41,305 nt of DNA, taken from Thermoflexus hugenholtzii JAD2 (lineage in GTDB: Bacteria > Chloroflexota > UBA11872 > UBA12225). The stretch spans positions 1 through 41,305 of the forward strand of contig CAMBEO010000015.1 of NCBI GenBank assembly GCA_945865725.1. Reading direction: 5' to 3'. Below the pieces are notes generated by a model. That model saw only the letters and a program-made list of their open reading frames with translations. It was not told the origin of the DNA and made no database searches. A program made the position numbers and the translations under genes. Below, piece by piece: positions 31,984 to 39,082 of the stretch (position 1 is its first letter; each line of letters opens with the position of its first letter).

Positions 31984-33468
31984 ATGTCCACGATGGAGAC
32001 CATGTATTCCGGGAACGGGGGGACGGCTCGCAGCCGTCGGGGGGTCCTCGCATTCGGTATCGGACTGGCCGGTGCCGGGATGCTTGCCGCGTGCGGAGGC
32101 GACGCGGCGCCCGCGGCCGCCCCGACGGCGGCGAAGCCCGCGGCCCCAGCTCCGGCGCCGACCGCCGCGGCCGTGGCCGTGGCCCCGACCGCGGCTCCGG
32201 CACCCGCCGCCACGAAGGCGCCGGTCACGATCAAGCTCGCGATGTGGGACTACAACCCGGCCATCGTGCGCCAGAACCTCGACACCTTCGAGCAGGAGAA
32301 CCCAGGCATCAAGGTCGAGGGTCCCGAGACCGGCCCCTGTTGCGACGACTACCGCAAGCGCATGAACACGAGCATGATCGCGGGCGAACGCAACGACGCG
32401 ATGTACATGCGCGACGAGGACGCCGCCGAGTGGGCGGAGGCCAAGTGGATTCTGGCCCTCGATAGCTTCCCCGGCGCCGCCGAGCTCGACAAGGACGAGT
32501 ACCCCTTCGTCTCCGAGCAGACGCACTACAAGGGGAAGAAGTACGGGACGATCTATTACGTCGGCCCGTCCGTGGCGATGTACAACATGGAACACCTGAA
32601 GGCGATCGGCGCCAAGGGGCCGCCGGCGACCTTCGACGAGTTCCGCGAGCAGGCGGTCCAGATCAAGCGCCAGAAGGTGAACGGCATCGAGTTCCCGCGC
32701 TTCGGCAAGCCGAGCGAAGGCGAACTCGAAACCTGGTACCTCGCCAGCGGCAAGCGCATGTTCGACGACAACCTGGAGCCGATCTTCGGGAAGGATCCGC
32801 TCTTCAAGGAGATCGTGGGCAAGCTCTTCCAGGCGTACACCGGCGACCGGATCTATGGTGAAGACCCGAGTGGCCCGACCGCCTTCGACAACGGCAAGGC
32901 GACGTACAACTGGACCTCGTTCTACGACCTGAAGCGGTTGAACGGGAAGGCCACCGCCGCCGGTTGCCTCTCGAACTGCCCGGCAATCGCCGGCGGGGCC
33001 GCCGCGGGCCAGCTCATGAACTTCGTCAACCCGAGTTTCGTCGCGGGCAAGACGGGGACCCAGGCCATTTGCCGCCAGTACGCGCTCGCCTCGTCATCGA
33101 AGTTCCCGCAAGAGGCGTGGAAGCTCATCTCCTACATGGGCGGCAAGAACAAGGAAGGCAAGTACCACGTCGCCAACCGGTGGTGGGTCGAACAGGGCCT
33201 GAACTACGGCTACAAGTCGATGGACGGCACGCCCGAGGCGAAGAAGTCGGTCGAAGGGTGGGGCAACCTCGACGACTACAGCAAGGTCATGGTCAACGCC
33301 TCCCCGCGTCCCGGCGTCAAGGGGCCGTGGTCGGCGCTTTGGCGTACCGACTTCGCGAAGATGATCACCGACGTCATGGACGGCAAGTTGGCCGCGAACG
33401 ATGCCGTCGACCAGGGCGCGAAGCTCTGGACGACCATGAAGGAGAAGTTCGAGAAGGACAAGAAGTAG
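31984..33468 (+). CDS. extracellular sugar-binding lipoprotein, ABC family 1 (orphan)
   Basis: A 494-residue substrate-binding protein. The signal has a Tat-like SRRGVLAFGIG (17-27) and a lipobox LAAC with Cys37 as the lipidated residue. An Ala/Pro/Thr-rich linker (about 40-75) follows, then a maltose-type binding fold with TIKLAMWDYNPAIVRQNLDTFEQENPGIKV. Unusual features are a Cys-Cys pair in TGPCCDDYRKRM and the CLSNC motif, which could form disulfides. The ATG at 31984 is 3 nt after GAGGAGG. A second ATG at 31993 has better spacing and would shorten the protein by three residues. No permease or ATPase gene adjoins it: the next gene is an aldo/keto reductase. Confidence 0.88.
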   Translation: MSTMETMYSGNGGTARSRRGVLAFGIGLAGAGMLAACGGDAAPAAAPTAAKPAAPAPAPTAAAVAVAPTAAPAPAATKAPVTIKLAMWDYNPAIVRQNLDTFEQENPGIKVEGPETGPCCDDYRKRMNTSMIAGERNDAMYMRDEDAAEWAEAKWILALDSFPGAAELDKDEYPFVSEQTHYKGKKYGTIYYVGPSVAMYNMEHLKAIGAKGPPATFDEFREQAVQIKRQKVNGIEFPRFGKPSEGELETWYLASGKRMFDDNLEPIFGKDPLFKEIVGKLFQAYTGDRIYGEDPSGPTAFDNGKATYNWTSFYDLKRLNGKATAAGCLSNCPAIAGGAAAGQLMNFVNPSFVAGKTGTQAICRQYALASSSKFPQEAWKLISYMGGKNKEGKYHVANRWWVEQGLNYGYKSMDGTPEAKKSVEGWGNLDDYSKVMVNASPRPGVKGPWSALWRTDFAKMITDVMDGKLAANDAVDQGAKLWTTMKEKFEKDKK

Positions 33469-33500
33469 CCGCGAGCGCCCGGACAGGGGCGCGACCTGCT

Positions 33501-33526
33501 CCCCTCTCCCGCGCGGCGGGGGAGGG
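33501..33526. repeat. palindromic repeat unit (CCCCTCTCCCGC family)
   Basis: CCCCTCTCCCGC-gc-GCGGGGGAGGGG, an almost perfect inverted repeat, lies 32 nt after the lipoprotein stop, with a G-rich tail to 33534. It is close to the best unit inside dnaE2 (8121-8147). It may also serve as the transcript end here. Confidence 0.75.
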
Positions 33527-33527
33527 G

Positions 33528-33555
33528 TTGGGGGAGCCGCCGGCCCGGTTACGAT
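33528..33555 (+). promoter_or_regulatory. promoter of the aldo/keto reductase gene
   Basis: TTGGGG (33528-33533), a 16-nt spacer and TACGAT (33550-33555). The -35 half overlaps the G-rich tail of the palindromic repeat, so the repeat may contribute the promoter. Confidence 0.4.
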
Positions 33556-33556
33556 C

Positions 33557-33585
33557 CCGTGCGTCGGGCCCTTCCCGACGCACGG
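33557..33585 (+). promoter_or_regulatory. 12-bp hairpin reaching into the aldo/keto reductase Shine-Dalgarno sequence
   Basis: CCGTGCGTCGGG (33557-33568) and CCCGACGCACGG (33574-33585) form a perfect 12-bp stem with a 5-nt loop. Its last two bases are the first two of GGAGG (33584-33588). It could be a repressor operator just downstream of the -10, or a leader hairpin limiting translation. Confidence 0.5.
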
Positions 33586-33595
33586 AGGTTGCCGG

Positions 33596-34573
33596 ATGGA
33601 GGTACGACCGCTCGGCCGCACGGGCCTGCCCGTCCCGGTCCTCGGCTTCGGGTGCGGCGCGATCGGCGGGTTGCTCGTCAAGGGCGAGCCGACCGACCAG
33701 CGACGCGCCATCGAACGAGCCCTCGCGGCCGGCATCACCTATTTCGACACGGCGGCCCTCTACGGCGATGGCCTGTCCGAGGCAAGCCTCGGGCGCGCCT
33801 TCGCCGAGATCGGGGGCCTGCCGGACGGCGTCATGGTCGGCACCAAGGTGCGGATCGACCCGTCCGATGTCGCTCACGCCCCCGGGGCGATCCGGTCCTC
33901 GATCGAGGCAAGCCTTCGCCGGCTTCGCCTCGATCACGTGCCCTTGCTGCAACTGCACACGAGCATCACGACCCTGCGCGGTCGGGGCGTCACGCCGGCG
34001 GACACCCTCGGGCCGATCCTGGACGGGTTCCTGGCGGTGCGCGATGCCGGCCTTGTGACGCACCTTGGCATCACCGCGAACGGCGACACCGCGGCCGTGC
34101 GCGAGGTGGTGAGGTCGGGTGCGTATGCGAGCGGACAGGTGATGATGAACGCCCTGAACCCCAGCGGGGGATGGCCGGGACACGCGCCTGCAGGTGGCCA
34201 CGACTTCTCCGGGGTCATCGCGGACGCCGTCGCGCACGACGTGGGCGTGATCGTGATCCGGTCGCTGGCCGCGGGCGCCTTGGCCGCGCGCGGCGACCGC
34301 CACCCCAACGCGGGTCGGCCCGGGGGCATTGCCGGCGAGGACTACGCGACCGACTTCGAGCGCGCGCGCCGCCTCGCCTCCCTCGCCGCCGAACTCGGGC
34401 TTGAAGGCCCCGCGGAACTGTCGGTCCGCCTCGCACAGTCGACGCCCGGCGTCGGCACGGTGATCGTCGGCTTCTCGGACATCGGCCAACTCGACGACGC
34501 GATCCGGTGGACTTCGCGCGGAACGCTCGGGCCGGAGGCGATCGCGCGAACGTTGCACGCGGTGTCGGGCTAG
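33596..34573 (+). CDS. aldo/keto reductase
   Basis: A 325-residue NADPH-dependent (beta/alpha)8 oxidoreductase of the L-fucose/D-arabinose-dehydrogenase or pyridoxal-reductase-like branch. The catalytic tetrad is complete: Asp51 and Tyr56 (YFDTAALYG), Lys84 (VGTKV) and His121 (LQLHTS). The N-terminus MEVRPLGRTGLPVPVLGFGCGAIGG is typical. GGAGG sits 7 nt before the ATG. A role in sugar oxidation or reduction is inferred from the binding-protein gene upstream. Confidence 0.9.
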   Translation: MEVRPLGRTGLPVPVLGFGCGAIGGLLVKGEPTDQRRAIERALAAGITYFDTAALYGDGLSEASLGRAFAEIGGLPDGVMVGTKVRIDPSDVAHAPGAIRSSIEASLRRLRLDHVPLLQLHTSITTLRGRGVTPADTLGPILDGFLAVRDAGLVTHLGITANGDTAAVREVVRSGAYASGQVMMNALNPSGGWPGHAPAGGHDFSGVIADAVAHDVGVIVIRSLAAGALAARGDRHPNAGRPGGIAGEDYATDFERARRLASLAAELGLEGPAELSVRLAQSTPGVGTVIVGFSDIGQLDDAIRWTSRGTLGPEAIARTLHAVSG

Positions 34574-34593
34574 GGAAGGCACGGGGTCGGTCG

Positions 34594-35712
34594 GTGTTCT
34601 GCACGCACTGCGGGTCGCACCTGCCCGACGAGGCGGCGTTCTGCCCGGTCTGCGGTCGCGCGGCCGTTCGCGGGTGGACCTGCCCGCAGTGCACGAACCG
34701 CCTGCCGGTCGGCGCGGCGTTCTGCGGCCGGTGCGGACACGCCGTTCCGGAGGCACCGGAGGCCGCGTCTTCCCCCCCCTCCCGCTCGCGTGGGAGTTTT
34801 CAGCAGGGGGAGGGAGCCGTCCCTCTCCCCTCGCCTGCCCCCGGCGTCACGCCCCCGCGGGAGTCGGCACCTGCCTCGGGCGAACGCGTCCTGCCATCGA
34901 ATGCCGGGGCATGGACCGCCCCCGATACCGGGTCAGGCCGCGGTGCCCCGCCAATGCGCGCGCCTGCCCAACCGGCTCTCCCCGGCGCCTCCGGATACCC
35001 GCCTCGGACCGGGTGGTCATACGGCCCTCCCTCCGCCGGGACGCCCTTGCAAGTACCCATCGACCCGAGTGTCGGCGGCGTGTATTCGCACGCCTGGCGC
35101 ACGGTGCGGGACCGCTTCTGGGGCTTGTTCGTGGTCGGCCTCGTCGGCGCGATCATCGTTGGCCTCATCAGCGGGGTGATCGGTGGGATCGGGACCGTGA
35201 TCGGTGACGCGACCGACCTGCCGATCATCCCGGTGGTGGCGGAGCTCCTGGTCCTCGCCCTCGGAACGTGGCCGATCTGGGCGGGGGTGCAGTACGCCAA
35301 CCTCCAGACGGTGCGATCGGGGCGCGCCGAGATCGGCGACATCTTCGCGGCGTACCGGCGTGGCCTGGTGAACCTGATCGTCGCCGAGGTAGTCACGATC
35401 GTGCTTGTCATGGTCGCCTTCGTCCTCCTCGTCATCCCCGGCATCGTCGTCGGCATCCGCCTCTCCTTCGTCACCCTCCTCGTCGTCGATGAGGGGTACG
35501 GGCCGCTCGAGGCGATCAGCGAGAGTTGGCGACGCACGTCCGGCTTCGGGTGGACGCTGTTCGGGATCGGCATCCTTGCCATCCCCGTCCTCGTGGTCGG
35601 CTTCCTTGCCCTCGTCGTCGGCCTCGTCCCGGCCACGATGGTCGTTGCACTCACGATCCCGGTGATGTTCGCCGCCGCAACGGAGGTTCACGGGCGTCGC
35701 GAGTACGGATAG
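34594..35712 (+). CDS. double zinc-ribbon membrane protein
   Basis: A 372-residue protein with two N-terminal zinc ribbons (Cys3, 6, 17, 20 and Cys30, 33, 44, 47). A low-complexity linker (about 51-150) leads to a C-terminal membrane region of four to six helices (about 172-365, beginning DRFWGLFVVGLVGAIIVGLISGVIG). The membrane part resembles the DUF975 or glycerophosphodiesterase membrane-domain type, uncertain. GTG 34594 is the start because the ORF then opens MFCTHCGSHLP as zinc-ribbon proteins usually do; no close Shine-Dalgarno sequence is seen. Part of the linker (about residues 62-73) is encoded by a dispersed repeat copy at 34779-34810. Function unknown. Confidence 0.8.
   Translation: MFCTHCGSHLPDEAAFCPVCGRAAVRGWTCPQCTNRLPVGAAFCGRCGHAVPEAPEAASSPPSRSRGSFQQGEGAVPLPSPAPGVTPPRESAPASGERVLPSNAGAWTAPDTGSGRGAPPMRAPAQPALPGASGYPPRTGWSYGPPSAGTPLQVPIDPSVGGVYSHAWRTVRDRFWGLFVVGLVGAIIVGLISGVIGGIGTVIGDATDLPIIPVVAELLVLALGTWPIWAGVQYANLQTVRSGRAEIGDIFAAYRRGLVNLIVAEVVTIVLVMVAFVLLVIPGIVVGIRLSFVTLLVVDEGYGPLEAISESWRRTSGFGWTLFGIGILAIPVLVVGFLALVVGLVPATMVVALTIPVMFAAATEVHGRREYG
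34779..34810. repeat. dispersed repeat copy inside the zinc-ribbon membrane protein gene
   Basis: This 32-nt sequence is identical to 38573-38604. It comprises a hairpin (CTCCCGC-TCGC-GTGGGAG, with a G-T pair), then TTTTCAGCAGGGGG. It is read in frame as part of the linker (SRSRGSFQQGE). Confidence 0.8.
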
Positions 35713-35815
35713 CGGGTGACGGAGGACGCGGGCATCGCGAACGGGCACGCCCCGCATCGGACGGCTACGATGCCCGTCGGCAACCCCGCGCGGGCGCCGG
35801 GAAGGGGCCTCACCA

Positions 35816-36811
35816 GTGACCGACGACCTTCGACGCGGGGCGAACCCGTGGGCCTCGCCCGGCCAGTGGTTCCGCGGCACCCTGCACGCCCACACCACCA
35901 ACTCCGACGGCGCGATGCCGCCCACCAAGCTGGTCGAGCACTACGCGTACGCGGGCGCCGATTTCATCGCCCTGACCGACCACTGGAAGGCGACCGGCCC
36001 GGCCGATGTCTTCGGCCACCATGACCTGACCGTGATCCAGGGGATCGAGGTCAACACCGAGAGCGCGACGACGGCCACCGGTTCGAACTTCCACATCGTC
36101 GGCCTCGGCGTGCCCGGCCCGATCGCGCGGCGCACCGAAGGCACCGGACCCGCCGCCGCCCAGTGGTACCTCGATGCCATTCGCGAGGTCGGGGGCATCG
36201 CCGTCGTGGCGCACCCGTACTGGAGCGGCCTGACCCTGCGCGACTTCGACGGCCTGCACGGCTACCTTGGGATCGAGGTGTGGAACGCCGACACGGAGGT
36301 ACACATCGGGCGCGGCGACAGTTCGTTCCTCTGGGACGACCTCCTCACCCACGGGCACGACATCCTCGGCCTCGGCGTCGACGATTGCCACCGGCCCGGC
36401 TACGACAGCGTCCGCGGGTGGACCGTCGTCCGCGCGCCTGACCGGTCGGCGCCCTCCCTCCTCGCGGCGGTGCGCGCGGGGCACTTCTATGCATCGTCCG
36501 GGCCGGAGATCCTGGACGTCGCGTGGGATGAGGCGGCCGGCACGGTCACCGTCCGGTGCAGTCCCGCGCGGTCGGTCACCCTCGTCGCGGATGGCACCCG
36601 TGGGGCGCGCCTGAATGCCGGGCCTCTTGGTGCCGCCATGCGTGCCGATCGCCTGCGGTCGGCGACGAACCGCCCCGAGGGCGTGATCGAGGGCGAGTTG
36701 CTGACCGGCGCCATCCTGCACCTCGGGGGCAACGAACGCTACGTCCGCGTGCAGGTCGAGGACGACCGCGGGCGCCGCGCATGGACGAACCCCGTCTTCC
36801 GTCGCGCGTGA
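35816..36811 (+). CDS. PHP-domain phosphoesterase-like protein
   Basis: A 331-residue PHP-family metal-dependent hydrolase. Metal-site motifs are GTLHAHTTNSDG (His24, His26), ALTDHWK (Asp55, His56), IQGIEVNTES, VVAHPYW and GVDDCHR. The final ~100 residues form a beta-rich domain (SARSVTLVADG-like strands) often attached to CehA/McbA-type PHP proteins. The GTG start follows AAGGGG at 8 nt, and TACGAT (35766-35771) is a probable -10. The substrate is unknown. This is not a polymerase-associated PHP domain. Confidence 0.85.
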   Translation: MTDDLRRGANPWASPGQWFRGTLHAHTTNSDGAMPPTKLVEHYAYAGADFIALTDHWKATGPADVFGHHDLTVIQGIEVNTESATTATGSNFHIVGLGVPGPIARRTEGTGPAAAQWYLDAIREVGGIAVVAHPYWSGLTLRDFDGLHGYLGIEVWNADTEVHIGRGDSSFLWDDLLTHGHDILGLGVDDCHRPGYDSVRGWTVVRAPDRSAPSLLAAVRAGHFYASSGPEILDVAWDEAAGTVTVRCSPARSVTLVADGTRGARLNAGPLGAAMRADRLRSATNRPEGVIEGELLTGAILHLGGNERYVRVQVEDDRGRRAWTNPVFRRA

Positions 36812-36875
36812 ACGGCTACCATCGGCCGGCCCGGCACTGGCGCGCGGGTGACCTGGACCGGACGATCCACGCGCG

Positions 36876-37238
36876 ATGAGCCTCGCGAAGAAGCTGAACT
36901 TCAAGCCCGGGCAGACCGCCGAGGTCTTCGTCCGTCCCGAGGGCGTCTCGCTTGGGGACGTCGAGGTCGTGGCGTCGGGTGCGACCGGGGGCGTCATCGT
37001 CTTCGCGCGAAGCAAGGCGGACGTGGACGCCCAACTCGAGCCGGTCCTCGCCGCGCTTCGCGCGGGCCAGATCCCATGGATCATGTACCCGAAGGCCGGG
37101 CAACTCGGTACCGACCTCAACCGCGACATCTTGAACCGTCACCTGCGTTCCGTGCATGGACTGGGCGCGAACCGCCAGATATCGGTCGACGACACGTGGA
37201 GTGCGCTGCGGTTCAAGCACGCGACCGGCGACGACTAG
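36876..37238 (+). CDS. DUF3052-like hypothetical protein
   Basis: A 120-residue soluble protein beginning MSLAKKLNFKPGQTAEVFVRPEGV. It contains GGVIVFARSKADVDAQLEPVLAALRAGQIPWIMYPKAGQLGTDLNRDIL and ends with ISVDDTWSALRFKHA. The KPGQ start, central WIMYPK with DLNRD, and terminal DDTWSALRF recall small DUF3052-type proteins of unknown function. There is no Shine-Dalgarno sequence before the ATG; TACCAT at 36817-36822 may be its -10. It lies 30 nt upstream of the VOC gene and probably shares a transcript. Confidence 0.75.
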   Translation: MSLAKKLNFKPGQTAEVFVRPEGVSLGDVEVVASGATGGVIVFARSKADVDAQLEPVLAALRAGQIPWIMYPKAGQLGTDLNRDILNRHLRSVHGLGANRQISVDDTWSALRFKHATGDD

Positions 37239-37268
37239 CCGGCCGACCGGAACCAAGAAGGACCAACG

Positions 37269-37709
37269 ATGGCAATCATCCAACGTCTTGAACACGTCGG
37301 CCTCACGGTGACCGACGTCGATGCCTCGGTCGCGTGGTATGCGCGGATGTTCGACAGCCAGGTCGTGCAGGAACTGAGCTGGCCGGAGACACGTGTTCGT
37401 GCGGTCTACGTCACGCTTGGCCAGGACGGGTCGCTCCTCGAACTCTTCCAGCGCCCCGGCGCGGACCGCGCCCATGACCCCGATCCGTCGATGGCGAAGT
37501 ACGAACACCTTTGCGTTCAGGTCGCCGACCTGGACGCGGCGTTCGCCGACCTGCAGTCGAAGGACGTGCAGGTGGCTTTCGGCCCGCGCCTCGCCAAGCG
37601 CCACGGCCGGATCGCGATGGTCATCGACCCGGACGGCTTCCGGATCGAGTTGCTCGAGGTGCTGACGCCCGAACGCCACGCCGAGCTTGCGCGCGCCGCA
37701 GGGCGCTAG
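37269..37709 (+). CDS. VOC (glyoxalase/dioxygenase superfamily) protein
   Basis: A 146-residue two-module VOC protein. Metal ligands appear as His in LEHVGLTV, Glu in LLELFQRPG, His in YEHLCVQV and Glu in FRIELLEVL, the usual H-E-H-E set. AAGGA lies 6 nt before the ATG. The superfamily includes glyoxalase I, methylmalonyl-CoA epimerase and fosfomycin-resistance enzymes. In this sugar-rich region a lactoylglutathione-type or epimerase role is possible but not shown. Confidence 0.85.
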   Translation: MAIIQRLEHVGLTVTDVDASVAWYARMFDSQVVQELSWPETRVRAVYVTLGQDGSLLELFQRPGADRAHDPDPSMAKYEHLCVQVADLDAAFADLQSKDVQVAFGPRLAKRHGRIAMVIDPDGFRIELLEVLTPERHAELARAAGR

Positions 37710-37754
37710 CGCCGCCCCTCGCGGAAGACGATCAATGGCCGAGACGACAACCCG

Positions 37755-38489
37755 ATGACCGCCGCCCCGCACCCGTCGATCCCGCCTGACCCCCCGGCCC
37801 CCTTCCCGGCGCGGGAAGAGGAAGTGAACGGGAAGCGGGAGGTGGGCGCGATCCTGGAGCCCGCTCCCCCCGCCCCGGTCACCGATACCGGCGACGACGG
37901 CATCGACTACTCGCGCCTCCGGTCAGGACTGCCGGCGATCGCGACCGACATCTCGATGGGCATCCTGTTTTTCGCGGTTGTCCGCCTCGTCGACCTTCGT
38001 ACGGCGGCCCTCGCAAGCGCGGGGGTCGGCCTCGCCCTCGTGCCGGTGCAGTGGGCGATCAGGCGCATTGTCGGGCGACGACTTGACCTCCTTGGCGGGA
38101 TGGCCCCGTTCGGGATCGCCCTCCTGCTGCTCTCGGGCGCCTACTCATGGGCCGTCGAGACTGAACTCGCCCTCCAGTTGAAGGGCAGTGTCCTCGGCCT
38201 CATCGTCGCGGTCGCCTACGGGGCCGACTTCCTCGTCGGCGGGCGGTGGCTTGGCCGACGCCTGACCCTGTACCTCGCCTACACGGACCTTGACGCGCGC
38301 CGACTTGCCGCCGGCATGGCCGGCGTCGGGCTGGCCCTCGCCGGCCTCAACACCGCGTTCGCCGTCGGTACCTCGCGGGATACCTGGTTGTGGTACTCGG
38401 CGTGGGGGGACACGGTGGCGAGCATGGTCCTGGCGAGCTTCGCGGTGCAACGCGCGCGCCAGCGCCCCGCGCCTGTCGATCCCGCCTGA
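37755..38489 (+). CDS. VC0807/YciB-like integral membrane protein
   Basis: A 244-residue protein with a roughly 45-residue Pro-rich cytoplasmic tail and five to six hydrophobic helices: ATDISMGILFFAVVRLV, ALASAGVGLALVPVQWAI, FGIALLLLSGAYSW, GSVLGLIVAVAYGADFLVGG, GMAGVGLALAGLNTAFAVG and a last one near TVASMVLASFAV. The pattern resembles the VC0807/septation protein A (YciB) group. No Shine-Dalgarno sequence is visible before the ATG. The gene is bracketed by a 29-nt near-identical direct repeat (37763-37791 and 38463-38491). Function unknown. Confidence 0.7.
   Translation: MTAAPHPSIPPDPPAPFPAREEEVNGKREVGAILEPAPPAPVTDTGDDGIDYSRLRSGLPAIATDISMGILFFAVVRLVDLRTAALASAGVGLALVPVQWAIRRIVGRRLDLLGGMAPFGIALLLLSGAYSWAVETELALQLKGSVLGLIVAVAYGADFLVGGRWLGRRLTLYLAYTDLDARRLAAGMAGVGLALAGLNTAFAVGTSRDTWLWYSAWGDTVASMVLASFAVQRARQRPAPVDPA
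37763..37791. repeat. left copy of the direct repeat flanking the YciB-like gene
   Basis: 27 of 29 bases match 38463-38491, including 17 in a row (GTCGATCCCGCCTGACC). The two copies are exactly 700 nt apart and are read in different frames, so the similarity is at the DNA level. Confidence 0.65.
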
Positions 38490-38491
38490 CC
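38463..38491. repeat. right copy of the direct repeat flanking the YciB-like gene
   Basis: This copy covers the last codons and the TGA stop (38487-38489) of the YciB-like gene. See the left copy at 37763-37791. Confidence 0.65.
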
Positions 38492-38572
38492 TCGTTTCGC
38501 CTGGCGTGGCATTCCGCCTCACCGGCCCGCCCCTGCACTGTCCCCGATCTGGACACGGCACCGAACTCCCCT

Positions 38573-38604
38573 CTCCCGCTCGCGTGGGAGTTTTCAGCAG
38601 GGGG
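38573..38604. repeat. dispersed palindromic repeat, intergenic copy
   Basis: Identical over 32 nt to 34779-34810 and preceded by CTCCC, giving the family start CTCCCCTCTCCCGC. The hairpin followed by TTTT could also terminate transcription of the YciB-like gene. The rest of the 38490-38735 gap holds G-runs and the two palindromes listed next. Confidence 0.8.
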
Positions 38605-38620
38605 TGGGGACTGGGACCGT

Positions 38621-38672
38621 CGGCGTCTCGCCGGCTGGGGTGGGGGTTAGGTCCGCGGGCATCCCTGCCCGC
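38621..38672. repeat. two short palindromes in an intergenic repeat block
   Basis: CGGCG-TCT-CGCCG (38621-38633) and GCGGGCA-TCCC-TGCCCGC (38655-38672). The first core recurs in reverse orientation at 31711-31725. Part of the second (GGGCATCCCTGCC) recurs at 29647-29659. They appear to be small dispersed palindromic units. Confidence 0.6.
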
Positions 38673-38735
38673 CGGGGAGGGGTGGCGCCGCGGGCAAACC
38701 AGGCTGGAGAACTCGACGGCACGACCCGTGAGGCG

Positions 38736-38963
38736 TCAGGCCCAACGCGGCGACTGGTCGTCGTCGACGTAGACCCAAGGGCCCCGCAGCACCTGACCAA
38801 GCATCGAGTGCAAGGTCGCGACCTCGCGACGTCGGGCTTGCAGTTCCGAAACGAGGCGCGCGTTTTCCGCCCGCAGGTCCGCGAGGTGGGCACGCACCTG
38901 GTCGAGTTCACCCGGTGCCGGTTCGCTGGCCCGCGTTGCAGGGGGCGCCGCGCGTTCGTCCAT
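38736..38963 (-). CDS. small coiled-coil protein
   Basis: A 75-residue ORF starting MDERAAPPATRASEPAPG. It then has a clear heptad-like helix (ELDQVRAHLADLRAENARLVSELQARRREVATLHSMLGQVL) and a short tail PWVYVDDDQSPRWA. The ATG at 38963 follows GGGAG at 4 nt. Leu and Ala spacing and charge patterning look real rather than shadow-like, and nothing overlaps it on the other strand. Function unknown. It could form dimers or be the C-terminal part of a regulatory module. Confidence 0.5.
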   Translation of the reverse strand: MDERAAPPATRASEPAPGELDQVRAHLADLRAENARLVSELQARRREVATLHSMLGQVLRGPWVYVDDDQSPRWA

Positions 38964-38997
38964 CACTCTCCCAATTCGTCGGCGCATTTCTGACGCA

Positions 38998-39022
38998 TCG
39001 GAAGCCCTATCAGGGCTTCCGA
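38998..39022 (-). terminator. hairpin terminator after the ABC-2 operon
   Basis: TCGGAAGCCCT (38998-39008) and AGGGCTTCCGA (39012-39022) form a perfect 11-bp stem with a 3-nt loop, 60 nt past the permease stop on the minus strand. There is no long U-run, but the position suits a terminator. Confidence 0.6.
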
Positions 39023-39082
39023 GTCACCAGAACGGGAGCGCGGGCGGCCAAGTTTCGGGTCGCCAACGGATCGCGCCTGCGG

